From contig JAUCYS010000017.1 in NCBI GenBank assembly GCA_030373505.1, forward strand, positions 1 to 64,000: a DNA stretch of 64,000 bases. The letters run 5' to 3'. Source of the DNA: Parasphingorhabdus sp. Lineage in GTDB: Bacteria > Pseudomonadota > Alphaproteobacteria > Sphingomonadales > Sphingomonadaceae. The notes beneath the pieces were generated by a model. That model ran no database searches and was not told where the DNA came from. It saw only the letters and a program-made list of their open reading frames with translations. How positions within the stretch are numbered: position 1 is the stretch's first letter; every line of letters begins with the position of its first letter. Positions 18,807 through 28,373 of this stretch are shown piece by piece. Made by a program: the position numbers and the translations under genes.

Positions 18807-19895
18807 ATGGACAATCGGGGAACGTCGAAAAGCCGCATCGAATGGGGGTTCATCCTCACTCTGCTGGTGGTTATTTCGTTCGCCTTCGCGCTCATTATCG
18901 AGCCATTTTTCGGTGCCATCGTCTGGGCCGTGGTCGTCGCCGTGCTGTTCCGCCCGGTCTATGATCGCCTGCTGGGCGCATTCCCGGGACGGACCAATCT
19001 GGTAACGGTGACCACTCTGGTCCTGATCCTGTTGCTGGTCATCGTCCCCGCGATTCTGCTTGGCTTTGCGATGGTGCAGGAAGCGACGGGCATCTACCAG
19101 CGGATCCAGGCCGGTGATATCGATTTCGACGCGGTCTTCGGGCGATTTGAAAAATCCCTGCCGCACTGGATGCAGGTTCAGCTCGCTGCTTATGGCTATG
19201 GCGATTTTGCCAGCATCAGGGCAGAGGTCGAACAATATGTTTCCGCCATCCTCGAATTCCTGCTCGGTCAGATCCTCAGCGTCGGCCAGGGGGCCTTTCA
19301 GTTCATGCTGGGTCTGGGCGTGATGCTCTATCTCACATTCTTCCTGTTGCGCGACGGTCCGGCGCTTAACGACCGTATCGGCGAGATGATTCCGCTCGAG
19401 GAATCGAAGCGTCACATTCTGATGGAACGCTTTCTCGCTGTGATCCGGGCGACGATCAAGGGCAGCCTGGTCATCGCGGTCATTCAGGGCACGCTGGGCG
19501 GACTGGTCTTCTGGGCGCTCGATATCCGCGGTGCGCTGCTCTGGGCGGTGGTGATGGGCGTATCATCGCTGATCCCGGCAATCGGAACGGGTTTCATCTG
19601 GGTTCCGGTCGCACTCTATCTGCTCGTCACGGGCGATGTCACACAGGGAGTCATATTGATCCTGTGCGGCGTGTTCGTGATCAGCATGGTCGACAATGTG
19701 GTGCGCCCGATTCTGGTCGGGCGGGATACCCGGATGCCCGACTATGTGGTGCTGATCACTACGCTGGGCGGGCTGCAATTGTTCGGTATCAACGGCATCA
19801 TCATCGGCCCGCTGGTGGCGGCGCTGTTCATCGCCATCTGGAGCATTTTTTCCGATATGCACGATGTGCATCAACCGGAGAGAGCCAGCGACTAG
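18807..19895 (+). CDS. AI-2E family transporter (PerM/YdiK-like permease)
   Basis: A 362-residue inner-membrane protein with about eight hydrophobic segments: two or three at the N-terminus, a soluble stretch around residues 95-170, and five in the C-terminal half with SSLIPAIGTGFIWVPVAL and DNVVRPILVGRDTRMPDYVVLITTLGGLQLFGINGIIIGPLVAALF, the signature region. The name comes from E. coli TqsA; many relatives are Na+/H+ antiporters or have unknown function, so autoinducer transport should not be assumed. It stands alone. Confidence 0.9.
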   Translation: MDNRGTSKSRIEWGFILTLLVVISFAFALIIEPFFGAIVWAVVVAVLFRPVYDRLLGAFPGRTNLVTVTTLVLILLLVIVPAILLGFAMVQEATGIYQRIQAGDIDFDAVFGRFEKSLPHWMQVQLAAYGYGDFASIRAEVEQYVSAILEFLLGQILSVGQGAFQFMLGLGVMLYLTFFLLRDGPALNDRIGEMIPLEESKRHILMERFLAVIRATIKGSLVIAVIQGTLGGLVFWALDIRGALLWAVVMGVSSLIPAIGTGFIWVPVALYLLVTGDVTQGVILILCGVFVISMVDNVVRPILVGRDTRMPDYVVLITTLGGLQLFGINGIIIGPLVAALFIAIWSIFSDMHDVHQPERASD

Positions 19896-19899
19896 CCCC

Positions 19900-20799
19900 C
19901 TAGCGGCTTGCTTCATCCGCCATCGCGATCATCGAGCGGGCGTGACGCAGGGCCACCGCGCGATGGTCATGGCCATAGCCGCCGCCCAGCGCGCTGGCGA
20001 CGGCAATGCCCCGGCCCCGGGCCCGGCGGATGACCATCCGCTCGCGCCGCTCCAGACCGGCATCCGTTAGCGCCAGCCGCCCCAGCCGGTCATCGACATG
20101 CGGATCGACGCCCGCCTGGTAGAGCAGCAGGTCCGGTTCGAAGCCCGGCAGAATTTCGTGCAAGGCCTCGTCCAGAATAGCCAGATAGGCGTCATCTTCG
20201 ATACCGTCGGGCAGCGCGATATCGCGGCTGGAACGCGCCTTGCGGGTCGGGAAATTGCGCTCGCTATGGATCGACAGGGTGAAGATATCCTCGCGCCCGG
20301 CCAGCAGGACCGCAGTCCCGTCGCCCTGATGCACATCTAGATCTACGATCAGGATTTTGCGCGCATCGCCCTGGGCCAGCAGTCGGTTGGCAGTGATCGC
20401 GAGATCGTTGAACACGCAATAGCCGGCCCCGGTATCGGCCAGCGCATGGTGGCTGCCGCCGGCGCTGTTCGCGGCATAGCCGTGCTGCAGCGCCAGCCGC
20501 GCGGCCAGCCAGGTTCCGCCCGATGTATAGCAGACGCGGCTGGCAATCGCGGCGGACACCGGAAAGCCGATGCGGCGTTCTATCGTTCGGGGGACGGTCG
20601 CGGTCAGCACCTGCGCGACATAGTCGGGATCATGCACCGCCTCGATCCAGTGACGCTCCATCGGTGTCGGCTCGTATGCGATATGCCGGGGCGCATGGTC
20701 GCGAATCGCCTCCATCACCAACTGATATTTGTCGAACACAAAGCTGCCGCTGGCCGGACGCCGCGCGACATAATCGGCGTGGTGAACGATATGGAGCAT
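19900..20799 (-). CDS. Histone deacetylase family protein
   Basis: A 299-residue arginase/deacetylase-fold Zn enzyme related to HDACs and acetylpolyamine amidohydrolases. SAGGSHHALADTGAGYCVFND carries the tandem His pair; DLDVHQGDGT supplies the Zn-binding Asp and His, and LLLYQAGVDPHVDDRLG the second Zn Asp. GGGYG near the C-terminus replaces the usual GGY. It begins 13 bp downstream of the amidohydrolase gene on the same strand and is likely co-transcribed. The natural substrate may be an acetylated small molecule or protein lysine. Confidence 0.92.
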   Translation of the reverse strand: MLHIVHHADYVARRPASGSFVFDKYQLVMEAIRDHAPRHIAYEPTPMERHWIEAVHDPDYVAQVLTATVPRTIERRIGFPVSAAIASRVCYTSGGTWLAARLALQHGYAANSAGGSHHALADTGAGYCVFNDLAITANRLLAQGDARKILIVDLDVHQGDGTAVLLAGREDIFTLSIHSERNFPTRKARSSRDIALPDGIEDDAYLAILDEALHEILPGFEPDLLLYQAGVDPHVDDRLGRLALTDAGLERRERMVIRRARGRGIAVASALGGGYGHDHRAVALRHARSMIAMADEASR

Positions 20800-20812
20800 G
20801 ATGGTGCGGGGG

Positions 20813-22516
20813 TCAGGCCCCCCGGATCAACTGCCCGGGCCGCGCGCCGGTCGACTGGTCAAACCTCCGGATGGTTTCCCCCGACACGATGGTGGCGTCA
20901 TAGCCGGTTGCCCGCTGGTGCAGCCGCTGGCCGCCGGCGGGCAGGTCGCGGACAATCTCCGGCAGATGCAGTTCCAGCCGGTCCATGTCGATGACATTGA
21001 TATCGGCCTTTGCCCCGGCGTGGAGCAGGCCGCGCCGGTTCAGGCCAACCGCGCAGGCGGCCTTGTGCGACAGCATATGAACGGCCTCGGCCAGGTCGAA
21101 GCGATAGCCATTGGCTTTCTGCACATATTGCTTGAGCAGATAGGTTGAATAGCTGGCATCGCAGATCGCGCCATAATGGGCGCCGCCATCGCCAAGCCCC
21201 GGAATACAATGCGGATGGCTCAGCATCTCGTGGGCGCTGGCCAGCGTGCCATTTTCATAATTGCCCAGTGCGGCCAGGAACAGGCCCTTGCCATTCGTCT
21301 CCAGCAAGCGGTCATAGGCGATTTCCTGCGGCGTGCAGCTCCTGGCTGCGGCCTGACCGGCCATGCTCATCTCCCTGGGCGGGGCATAGTCCGGTGGATC
21401 ATCCAGCGGGAACAGCCAGTTCCAGTCGCGGGCGAGCGCGTTGAACGGATGGCCCGGCTCGAATTCCTCGCTGAGCAGAGCTTCCCGCAGGCCAGGATCG
21501 CGGATTGCCGCGACCTGCTGTTCCACGGGCAGGTCCGCGATCTTCGCCCAGCTCGGGCAGAGGATGAAGGGGTGGACCGTCAGCTCCAGCCCGGCGATCA
21601 GGCCGATCGGACGCGGCATGATCTGCGCGGTGGCCTTGCCGCCGCCGGCATTGGTGCGCTCGATCATCTCGAGCACCCGGCGCCAGCGCGGCGGGCCATC
21701 ATTGGCCGAGGCGAGGGTGAAGGTGGCGGGCCGGCCGCTGCTTTCCACCACCCGTTCGATCACCTGATATTCCTTGTCCCAGCCGACAAAGGCATCGAGC
21801 ACGACCTGGAAGGTGCCGGTGCCGGCATCGGCCATGCCGCCGCAAATCGCTTCCAGTTCGGCGATGTCCGCCTCGAAGGTCGGGATGCTGCCGCCATCGG
21901 CGGTCTTGTGGATCGACAGGCGCGAGGTGGCAAAGCCGAGCGCGCCCGCTTCCATCGCTTCGCGGCACAGCTTGCGCATCACCGCCAGATCCTCATCATT
22001 GGCGGGTTCGCGCGCGGCCCCGCGTGCGCCCATCGCATAGACGCGCAGCGGCGAGTGCGGCAGATAGGCAGCGATATCGATATCGCGTTTGCCGCTGGCG
22101 ACCACGTCGAGATATTCCGGAAATGTCTCCCAGTTCCACGGCAGACCGTCGGCCATGACCACGCCGGGAATATCCTCGACGCCTTCCATGACATTGATCA
22201 GCATCTCGTGATCGGTCTTGCGGCAGGGCGCAAAGCCGACGCCGCAATTGCCCATGATCGCTGTGGTCACCCCGTGCGAGGACGAGGGGCTCAGCTCTTC
22301 GGCCCAGATCGACTGGCCGTCATAATGGGTATGAACATCGACAAAGCCGGGCGTGACGATTTTGCCGGACGCATCGATTTCCTCCAGGCCCTTGCCGGAA
22401 ATTTTGCCGATCGCGACGATGGTGCCGTCACTGATCGCGATATCGCCATCGAACAGCTCGCCGCCGCTGCCGTCGGCGATGGTCCCGCCGCGGATCACAA
22501 GATCATGGTCACTCAT
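20813..22516 (-). CDS. Amidohydrolase (N-acyl-D-amino-acid deacylase-like)
   Basis: A 567-residue amidohydrolase-superfamily enzyme. The N-terminal beta-sandwich holds DLVIRGGTIADGSGGELFDGDIAI and IDASGKIVTPGFVDVHTHYDGQ with the HxH metal motif; MGNCGVGFAPC, CPSW and GLGDGGAHYG blocks follow, matching D-aminoacylase/dihydroorotase-like deacylases. MSDHD at 22516 has AGAGG 8 nt upstream and is preferred to MHMSDHD at 22522. It is followed 13 bp later by the deacetylase gene and preceded by the MAPEG gene. The specific N-acyl substrate is unknown. Confidence 0.88.
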   Translation of the reverse strand: MSDHDLVIRGGTIADGSGGELFDGDIAISDGTIVAIGKISGKGLEEIDASGKIVTPGFVDVHTHYDGQSIWAEELSPSSSHGVTTAIMGNCGVGFAPCRKTDHEMLINVMEGVEDIPGVVMADGLPWNWETFPEYLDVVASGKRDIDIAAYLPHSPLRVYAMGARGAAREPANDEDLAVMRKLCREAMEAGALGFATSRLSIHKTADGGSIPTFEADIAELEAICGGMADAGTGTFQVVLDAFVGWDKEYQVIERVVESSGRPATFTLASANDGPPRWRRVLEMIERTNAGGGKATAQIMPRPIGLIAGLELTVHPFILCPSWAKIADLPVEQQVAAIRDPGLREALLSEEFEPGHPFNALARDWNWLFPLDDPPDYAPPREMSMAGQAAARSCTPQEIAYDRLLETNGKGLFLAALGNYENGTLASAHEMLSHPHCIPGLGDGGAHYGAICDASYSTYLLKQYVQKANGYRFDLAEAVHMLSHKAACAVGLNRRGLLHAGAKADINVIDMDRLELHLPEIVRDLPAGGQRLHQRATGYDATIVSGETIRRFDQSTGARPGQLIRGA

Positions 22517-22528
22517 ATGCATTGCCTC

Positions 22529-22927
22529 TCATGCGTTGATCCAGTGTACGACGCTGCCGATCAGCGAGCCAAGTACAAAAATATAGATGGGTGGCATACT
22601 GGCATAGAGCCAGCGCAGCCGTTTCTCCGGTGCCCTGTGATAGCCCAGCGCATAGCCGACGCGCGTGAACGGCCAGATCAGGCCGATGGCTGCGGCCCAA
22701 TAGGGGCTGACGACATAGGCGAACAGCCACAGGCCGGGCAGGAACAGCACCAGATGCTCCAGCGTATTCTGATGCGCCCGGACATGGCGTTCATATTCGG
22801 GAGGACCGCTGTGCGACGGCACCGCAATCTTGAACCGCCCGCGCGCCAGCCCCGCCATCAGCAGGGTGAAATAATAGGCCAGCAGGGCGAGGGCGCTGAC
22901 AAAGGTGACGTAAATATAGGGGTCCAT
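22529..22927 (-). CDS. MAPEG family membrane protein
   Basis: A 132-residue protein with four hydrophobic helices. ERHVRAHQNTLEHLVLFLPGLWLF is the conserved E-R-x-x-R-A-x-x-N-x-x-E signature of the MAPEG superfamily (membrane-associated eicosanoid and glutathione metabolism), and TRVGYALGYH follows in helix 3. It lies upstream of the amidohydrolase and deacetylase genes with a 12-bp gap and likely shares a transcript. Bacterial members may conjugate glutathione, but activity here is inferred only from family. Confidence 0.88.
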   Translation of the reverse strand: MDPYIYVTFVSALALLAYYFTLLMAGLARGRFKIAVPSHSGPPEYERHVRAHQNTLEHLVLFLPGLWLFAYVVSPYWAAAIGLIWPFTRVGYALGYHRAPEKRLRWLYASMPPIYIFVLGSLIGSVVHWINA

Positions 22928-23027
22928 GACCGCTGCGGTTCCTCTCTTCTGAACCGGCGATCATAGGCAGCCACTTTCCTGTGGCCATACTGCAAATGGA
23001 TAAGGCGAGTGAGCCCCCGCCGGGCGG

Positions 23028-24437
23028 TCAGTGCCCCGCCTGCTCGCCGCGTTCCAGCCCGGAGAGCGCCAATTGCTCGTCGATCTGGGCCATCAGCCGG
23101 TCAAGACCATCCTGCGATTTGGCCTCGGCCCGGGCGACCAGCACATCCTGGGTATTGCTGGCGCGCAGCAGCCACCAGCCGTCTTCGGTATTGACCCGCG
23201 CGCCGTCGGTATCATTGACCTGCGCGCCGCTGGCCGACAGGCGGGCCAGCACCTCGTCGATGACCGCGAACTTGCGGCTCTCGTCGACCTGAAAGCGCAT
23301 TTCCGGGGTGTTGATCATCTCCACCATATCGCTGCGCAATTGGGTCACGCTCTTGCCGATATTGGTCGCGGCCTGGATCAGCCGGATCGCGGCATAGGGC
23401 GCGTCGTCAAAGCCGTAATAGTCATGCTTGAAAAAGATATGGCCGCTCATCTCGCCGGCGAGCGGCGAGCCGGTTTCCTTCATCTTCGACTTGATCAGGC
23501 TGTGGCCGGTCTTCCACATCAGCGGCTTGCCGCCGAGTTCCGCGATCCGGTCGTACAGCGCCTGCGACGCCTTGACGTCGGCGATGATCGTTGCGCCGGG
23601 CTCGCTCTTCAGCACATCCTCGGCATAGATTTGCAGCAGCTGGTCACCCCAGATCACCCGGCCCTCGCCGTCGATCGCGCCGATGCGGTCGCCGTCGCCG
23701 TCAAAGGCCACGCCGAAATCGAGGCCTTTCTCGGCGACCAGCGCCTTCAGGTCGGCAAGATTCTTTTCCTCGGTTGGATCTGGATGATGATTGGGGAAAG
23801 CGCCGTCCACTTCGGTGTAGAGCAGATGATGCTCTCCCGCCCCCCGTTCGGCAAGCAGGGTGGTCAGTTTCTCGATCACCGGGCCCGCTGCCCCATTGCC
23901 GCAATCCCAGGCGATCTTGAAGGCACCGCCAGTGAAATTTTTCAGCAGGCGGGCGACATATTCATCTTCAATATCGACCCGCTCCTGCGTGCCGCTTCCC
24001 TGAGCCCAGTCTCCGCTCTGCGCCATGGTGCCGAGTTTCAGAATATCCGCGCCAAAAAACGGCCGGCCCTGAAACACCATCTTGAAGCCGTTATAATTGG
24101 CGGGATTGTGGCTGCCGGTGATCATGATGCCGCCCTGGACCTGATTCAGTACAGATTCGGCATAATAAAGCATCGGAGTGGGTCCCATTCCGACAGAAAT
24201 GGCATTGATTCCGGCATCATTGAGACCCCGGATAAGCGCCGCTTCCAGCATCGGCGAACTGGTTCGCCCGTCATAGCCGGTGGCAACCGCGGTGCCGCCA
24301 TCGCGTGCAATCAGCGTCCCGAAACCGCGACCAATCGCATAAGCATCATCCTCGCCCAGCGTTTCTCCGACAATCCCGCGAATGTCATATTCGCGCAGCG
24401 AGGTGGAATGGAAATTGTGGGAGGTTGGAGCAGTCAT
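23028..24437 (-). CDS. Phosphomannomutase/phosphoglucomutase
   Basis: A 469-residue alpha-D-phosphohexomutase of the AlgC/PgmG type, interconverting hexose 1- and 6-phosphates for exopolysaccharide and LPS precursors. Domain 1 has the phosphoserine motif TGSHNP (S109), domain 2 the Mg2+ loop DGDGDR (246-251), domain 3 the sugar-binding GEMSGHIFF, and the C-terminal domain [14 protein letters not shown] for phosphate binding. [14 protein letters not shown] at the start is typical. It is a single leftward gene; it could serve the glycan genes at 53-58 kb, which is inference. Confidence 0.95.
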   Translation of the reverse strand: MTAPTSHNFHSTSLREYDIRGIVGETLGEDDAYAIGRGFGTLIARDGGTAVATGYDGRTSSPMLEAALIRGLNDAGINAISVGMGPTPMLYYAESVLNQVQGGIMITGSHNPANYNGFKMVFQGRPFFGADILKLGTMAQSGDWAQGSGTQERVDIEDEYVARLLKNFTGGAFKIAWDCGNGAAGPVIEKLTTLLAERGAGEHHLLYTEVDGAFPNHHPDPTEEKNLADLKALVAEKGLDFGVAFDGDGDRIGAIDGEGRVIWGDQLLQIYAEDVLKSEPGATIIADVKASQALYDRIAELGGKPLMWKTGHSLIKSKMKETGSPLAGEMSGHIFFKHDYYGFDDAPYAAIRLIQAATNIGKSVTQLRSDMVEMINTPEMRFQVDESRKFAVIDEVLARLSASGAQVNDTDGARVNTEDGWWLLRASNTQDVLVARAEAKSQDGLDRLMAQIDEQLALSGLERGEQAGH

Positions 24438-24527
24438 GTGGGGGTCTCCGGCTTTTTGGAATGGCGATCCTGTCTAGAAGGACAATATCGAAAAATCCAG
24501 TGTTACGAATGAATTGCGACAGGTTGG

Positions 24528-24962
24528 TTACCGCCTGCGAGATGCTTCCAATTCTTCCAGCAAAATGTCCCGCGCCCGGTTGATCATCTTCGCCAGTTGC
24601 TCGTCTCCACCATTGTCGGGATGATGTTCCTCTAGCCGTTTCTTCCAGGCCGCGTTGATCTCCATGAAGCCGGCGTCATCGCTCACGCCGAGCAGTGATC
24701 GTGCCCGGTCCAGTTCGAAACTGCGCGGTTTGCGCTTCGGCTCCTCGCTGTCGCGCGCTGGTATCAATATCCGCCAGCCGCTCAGAAAGGCGGCGCCCGC
24801 AAGCATGGCGCCGCCCATGATCCACCCGCCGCTGCGCAGAAAATTGGCCCCGACCAGAGCGATGACCAGCGCCAGCCACTGATTGGAGGTCATTGTCTTC
24901 GCCTTGCCCGATAATATCAGCCAGGCCAGGATTGCGCCGCCGAAAATGAGCAAGGGCAGCAT
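24528..24962 (-). CDS. Membrane-anchored J-domain protein
   Basis: A 144-residue protein with two hydrophobic segments near the N-terminus (LPLLIFGGAILAWLILSG and WLALVIALVGANFL) and a C-terminal J domain from about residue 85, including LLGVSDDAGFMEINAAWKKRLEEHHPDNGG with the HPD motif needed to stimulate DnaK. This layout resembles DjlA-type or TIM14-like co-chaperones. It lies just downstream of mipZ on the same strand with 3 bp between, so the two are likely co-transcribed. Confidence 0.88.
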   Translation of the reverse strand: MLPLLIFGGAILAWLILSGKAKTMTSNQWLALVIALVGANFLRSGGWIMGGAMLAGAAFLSGWRILIPARDSEEPKRKPRSFELDRARSLLGVSDDAGFMEINAAWKKRLEEHHPDNGGDEQLAKMINRARDILLEELEASRRR

Positions 24963-24965
24963 CGA

Positions 24966-25790
24966 TCAGGCCACGAGCTTGGGCGTGCCGAGGCCATTCT
25001 CGCTGCTCGCAGATGTGGTCGGCGCTGGTTGCGGCAGAGCGAGATGCTTGATCAGTTCGCGCAGTTCCTGGCGCGCCGCCAGATGGCTTGTGGCAAGCCG
25101 GCCAAGATGGCCCTTGTCGAGCATGGTGAGGCCGGAAGGGAACAGCTCGCGATAAATGACGCGTTCGCTGAGGCCCGGAATGATCCGGAATCCGACGCGC
25201 TGGGACAGTTCCGCCAGCGCGGCCACAATCCGCTTCATATTATGCGCCTCGACATATTGGGTCCGGTTCCGGAGGAGGACCCAGTCGATCGTGGCGCCGT
25301 CGGCCTTCGCTCGTGCCTTGCGCGCGTCCCAGATCAGTTCGGCGTAAAAGCTCAGTTTGCGGACCTTGTAGGTTTCCGGATCGACCTGCCCGATCAGATC
25401 GAAATCGACAAAACTGTCATTGATTGGCGTCACCAGCGTGTTCGCCCGCGTTGCGACAAAGCGGGCGAATTTGTCGTCGCGACCCGGTGTATCATAGAGC
25501 AGAAAATCGGCGCCGTGACTCATCCGTTCGATCAACTGCTCGAGCCGCGCGAGATTGTCGTCCTCGAACACGCTATAAGCCGGCTGCGGAATTTCGATAT
25601 TCAGCCGCTTCATCGTCGCATCGCGATTTTCCAGATAGCGATAGGAAGTGCGTTGCCGCGGATCGAGATCGATCAGCGCGACCTTGTGTCCCTGATAGGC
25701 GAGCGCCACCGCAACATGCACGGCGGTGGTAGACTTGCCGGTTCCGCCCTTTTCATTGGCGAAGACGATATGATGCGTATTCTTGGTCAC
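24966..25790 (-). CDS. mipZ: Division-plane positioning ATPase MipZ
   Basis: A 274-residue ParA/MinD-type ATPase that, in Caulobacter, forms a gradient from ParB-bound poles and inhibits FtsZ away from midcell. IVFANEKGGTGKSTTAVH holds the deviant Walker A; LIDLDPRQRTSYRYLENR and LLYDTPGRDDKFAR follow; NDSFVDFDLIGQVDPET, VLLRNRTQYVEAHN and RVIYRELFPSGLTMLDK match MipZ closely. The frame is open to a TTG at 25868, but the GTG at 25790 gives a start consistent with the family. It is divergent from panC. Confidence 0.92.
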   Translation of the reverse strand: MTKNTHHIVFANEKGGTGKSTTAVHVAVALAYQGHKVALIDLDPRQRTSYRYLENRDATMKRLNIEIPQPAYSVFEDDNLARLEQLIERMSHGADFLLYDTPGRDDKFARFVATRANTLVTPINDSFVDFDLIGQVDPETYKVRKLSFYAELIWDARKARAKADGATIDWVLLRNRTQYVEAHNMKRIVAALAELSQRVGFRIIPGLSERVIYRELFPSGLTMLDKGHLGRLATSHLAARQELRELIKHLALPQPAPTTSASSENGLGTPKLVA

Positions 25791-25891
25791 GTTTTGAGCG
25801 ATATCCCTGTTCTTGGCCCTTGCGAAGGACGACCCCCCGTCCCATAGCTTAGACAAGCCACAGGGCAAAATCTAAACGCAAAGAGTGATGC

Positions 25892-26731
25892 ATGCAAATT
25901 GTTCGACAGCTTGACCCGCTGCGGGACGCCTTGGCGGAACTTCGCAAGCCGGGTTTGAAAATCGGGCTGGTTCCCACGATGGGAGCGCTGCACGCAGGCC
26001 ATATGCGCCTCGTCGAAGTGGCGAGGGAGCATTGCGACGCGGTGGTGGCATCGATCTTTGTCAATCCGACCCAGTTTGGCGAGGGCGAGGATCTGGATGC
26101 CTATCCGCGCCAGGAAGCGGCCGACGCCGCGCTGCTGGAAGCAGCCGGGGTGGAATTGCTGTGGGCCCCGACGGCGGACCAGATGTATCCGTCCGGCTAT
26201 GCCACCAGCGTGAGCGTCAGCGGGATCAGCGACGGCCTGTGCGGTGCAGCCCGGCCCGGCCATTTTGACGGGGTCGCCACCGTGGTGGCGAAACTGTTCA
26301 ACCAGACTCGTCCCGATGCGGCTTTTTTTGGAGAGAAGGACTATCAGCAGCTCGCGGTCATCCGGCGCATGGCGCGTGACCTTGATTTTACCCATGATAT
26401 CGTTGGCGTGCCTACGGTTCGTGACCCGGATGGCCTCGCGCTGTCGTCGCGCAATGCCTATCTCACCGAACAGCAGCGAGCCGATGCGGTCGCGCTTCCG
26501 GAAACGATGCGGGAAGTGGCCGGCGCGATCGCGGCCGGGGGTGATGTGGCGACGATATTGGCGGAGGGAAGGGCCCGGATAGTTGCCGCCGGCTTCCACA
26601 AGATTGACTATCTCGAATTGCGCGACGCCGATACGCTGCTGGCCTTGGATAAATTTAGCCAGCCGGCCCGGCTTTTTGCCGCCGCCCATATCGGCCGCAC
26701 ACGGTTGATCGACAATATCCCGGTTTCCTAA
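25892..26731 (+). CDS. panC: Pantothenate synthetase
   Basis: A 279-residue enzyme that joins pantoate and beta-alanine using ATP. The nucleotidyltransferase HIGH-type motif is HAGH (34-37) in LVPTMGALHAGHMRLV; SIFVNPTQFGEGEDLDAYPR, FFGEKDYQQLAVIRRM and DGLALSSRNAYL are family blocks. The last is normally GLAMSSRN; the Leu is a minor change. The start ATG at 25892 fits the conserved N-terminus. It is monocistronic here; panB and panD are not in the window. Confidence 0.97.
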   Translation: MQIVRQLDPLRDALAELRKPGLKIGLVPTMGALHAGHMRLVEVAREHCDAVVASIFVNPTQFGEGEDLDAYPRQEAADAALLEAAGVELLWAPTADQMYPSGYATSVSVSGISDGLCGAARPGHFDGVATVVAKLFNQTRPDAAFFGEKDYQQLAVIRRMARDLDFTHDIVGVPTVRDPDGLALSSRNAYLTEQQRADAVALPETMREVAGAIAAGGDVATILAEGRARIVAAGFHKIDYLELRDADTLLALDKFSQPARLFAAAHIGRTRLIDNIPVS

Positions 26732-26825
26732 GGCTGGAACTTGATAGCGTTAACCAGAAAAGCGGGAAAATTTGCCTGATTTCCCCGGCTTTTAAAGCCG
26801 AAAGGCGAATCTCCCGCGATTCTTG

Positions 26826-26833
26826 TTAACCAT
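26826..26833 (+). promoter_or_regulatory. Possible CtrA-type half site upstream of the Sel1-like gene
   Basis: TTAACCAT lies 17 bp upstream of the GTG at 26851, and a partial copy (TTAACCA) occurs at 26750-26756. This 8-mer is a recognised form of the CtrA box in alphaproteobacteria. An 8-bp match has little weight alone. Confidence 0.35.
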
Positions 26834-26850
26834 TTCTTTAGGAGATTGCG

Positions 26851-27201
26851 GTGAATGTTCACCTGTCGTCGCACATTGCGGCACGGAAACAGGGACTGAA
26901 CATTATGGGCAACAGCATGAAAAGCGCCGCCTTTCTGATCGAAAGCCGCCTCGCAGAGGCAGCGCGAGGCAGCAACAATGCATATTTTGATCTGGGCGTG
27001 ATCTACTCCACCGGATCGAGCGGCATCGATGTCGACCTGATCGAAGCGCACAAATGGTTCAATCTGGCGGCCTTGTCCGGGCATGACGAGAGCAAGATTT
27101 GCCGGGCGGAAATTTCTCTGGAAATGACGGCACGCGAAATTGCCGAAGCCCAGCGGGAAGCGCGCAACTGGCTACAGCAGACCAGCCGCCGCGCAGCCTG
27201 A
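26851..27201 (+). CDS. Small Sel1-like repeat protein
   Basis: A 116-residue protein with one tetratricopeptide-like Sel1 unit: NAYFDLGVIYSTGSSGIDVDLIEAHKWFNLAALSG has the A-x-x-x-L-G-x-x-Y...A-x-x-W-x-x-x-A-A pattern. The GTG at 26851 is preceded at perfect spacing by AGGAGA (26840-26845); a later ATG at 26905 lacks a ribosome site. There is no signal peptide, so it is probably a cytoplasmic interaction protein. It is convergent with the FemAB-like gene, ending 3 bp before it. A possible CtrA box lies upstream. Confidence 0.8.
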   Translation: MNVHLSSHIAARKQGLNIMGNSMKSAAFLIESRLAEAARGSNNAYFDLGVIYSTGSSGIDVDLIEAHKWFNLAALSGHDESKICRAEISLEMTAREIAEAQREARNWLQQTSRRAA

Positions 27202-27204
27202 GAC

Positions 27205-28359
27205 TCAGGCCGACTTTTTGAACGGCCCCATCTCGGCCAGAAATTCGATATCGGCAGCAACCGCCCGGCGTTCGCGGTCCAGATAGTCCGAGATCGCTGC
27301 GCGAAATCCGGGATCAACGATATAATGCGCCGACCAGGTCGGCACCGGCTGATAGCCCCGCGCCAGTTTGTGGCTGCCCTGCGCCCCCGCCTCGACCGTT
27401 TTCAGCCCGCGCGCAATGGCCGCATCAATGGCCTGATAATAGCATATCTCGAAATGCAGGAACGGGATATTGCGCGTGCAACCCCAGTAACGCCCGTACA
27501 GCGTGTCCGCCCCGATGACATTGAGCGCACCGGCAACCGGAACCCCCTCCTGCATGGCGAAGATCAGCAGCAATTTATCCGCCATTTTCTGTTGTAACAG
27601 ATCAAAGGCGCTGCGCGTCAGGTAGGGCTGACCCCATTTGCGCATTCCAGTATCCTGATAAAATTCCCAGAAATAATCCCAATGTTCCGGCTGGATATCT
27701 TCGCCGGACAGGTGAACAATATCCACCGCTTCCTGGGCCTTGCTCCGTTCCTTGCGGATCGCCTTGCGTTTCCGGGACGACAGGGCGGCGAGAAAATCGT
27801 CAAAACTGGCATAGCCATCGTTCTGCCAGTGAAACTGGCTGTCGGTCCGGATCATCCACCCGGCTTCGCGGAAATGGGGCAGCTGGTCTTCGCTGACAAA
27901 TGTCGCGTGCACCGATGAAATGCCATTATTCTGGGCCAGTTGTTCTGCCGCACGCAACAGGGGGACGGCAAGCGTCTCGTCACGCAGCAGCAGGCGCGGG
28001 CCCGGCACCGGCGAAAAGGGCGCGGCAATCTGGATCTTGGGATAATATTGGCCGCCGGCATTCTCGAACGCATGGGCCCATTGCTGGTCGAATATATATT
28101 CGCCTTGGCTGTGGGACTTCAGATAGCTTGGCAGGCAGGCGGCGATTGTTCCGTCCTTATCTTCGATGATGATAGGAAGGGATTTCCAGCCGGTACCCGG
28201 ACCAACGCTGCCGGATTCCTCCATCGCCGAAAGAAAGCCGTGGGAGACAAAGGGATTGGCCTCGCCCGCACAGGCATCCCACTGGTCCGCGGGCAGGCTG
28301 GCGATATCATCGGCAACGCGGGCCAGAATTTCTGTGGGGGCAGCGGGAGAATCAGACAT
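27205..28359 (-). CDS. FemAB-like acetyltransferase family protein (DUF482)
   Basis: A 384-residue GNAT/FemAB-fold protein. Features include NPFVSHGFLSAMEESGSVG near the N-terminus, SSRKRKAIRKERSKA, DTGMRKWGQPYLTRSAF and the C-terminal CYYQAIDAAIARGLKTVEAGAQGSHKLARGYQP, all typical of the proteobacterial peptidogalycan-biosynthesis/DUF482 group. The reaction is not established; an aminoacyl or acyl transfer is implied by the fold. It is the last gene of a leftward run with GDPD, RidA, HAD and DUF3572, 14 bp after GDPD. Confidence 0.87.
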   Translation of the reverse strand: MSDSPAAPTEILARVADDIASLPADQWDACAGEANPFVSHGFLSAMEESGSVGPGTGWKSLPIIIEDKDGTIAACLPSYLKSHSQGEYIFDQQWAHAFENAGGQYYPKIQIAAPFSPVPGPRLLLRDETLAVPLLRAAEQLAQNNGISSVHATFVSEDQLPHFREAGWMIRTDSQFHWQNDGYASFDDFLAALSSRKRKAIRKERSKAQEAVDIVHLSGEDIQPEHWDYFWEFYQDTGMRKWGQPYLTRSAFDLLQQKMADKLLLIFAMQEGVPVAGALNVIGADTLYGRYWGCTRNIPFLHFEICYYQAIDAAIARGLKTVEAGAQGSHKLARGYQPVPTWSAHYIVDPGFRAAISDYLDRERRAVAADIEFLAEMGPFKKSA

Positions 28360-28373
28360 CGACTTCCATGCTA

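Noticed and set aside
21176-22966. A 596-codon + strand frame opposite the amidohydrolase
   Set aside because: The - strand shows clear catalytic motifs; the + frame shows none.
23031-24512. A 493-codon + strand frame opposite the phosphohexomutase
   Set aside because: It is antisense to a gene with complete phosphoserine and Mg2+ motifs.
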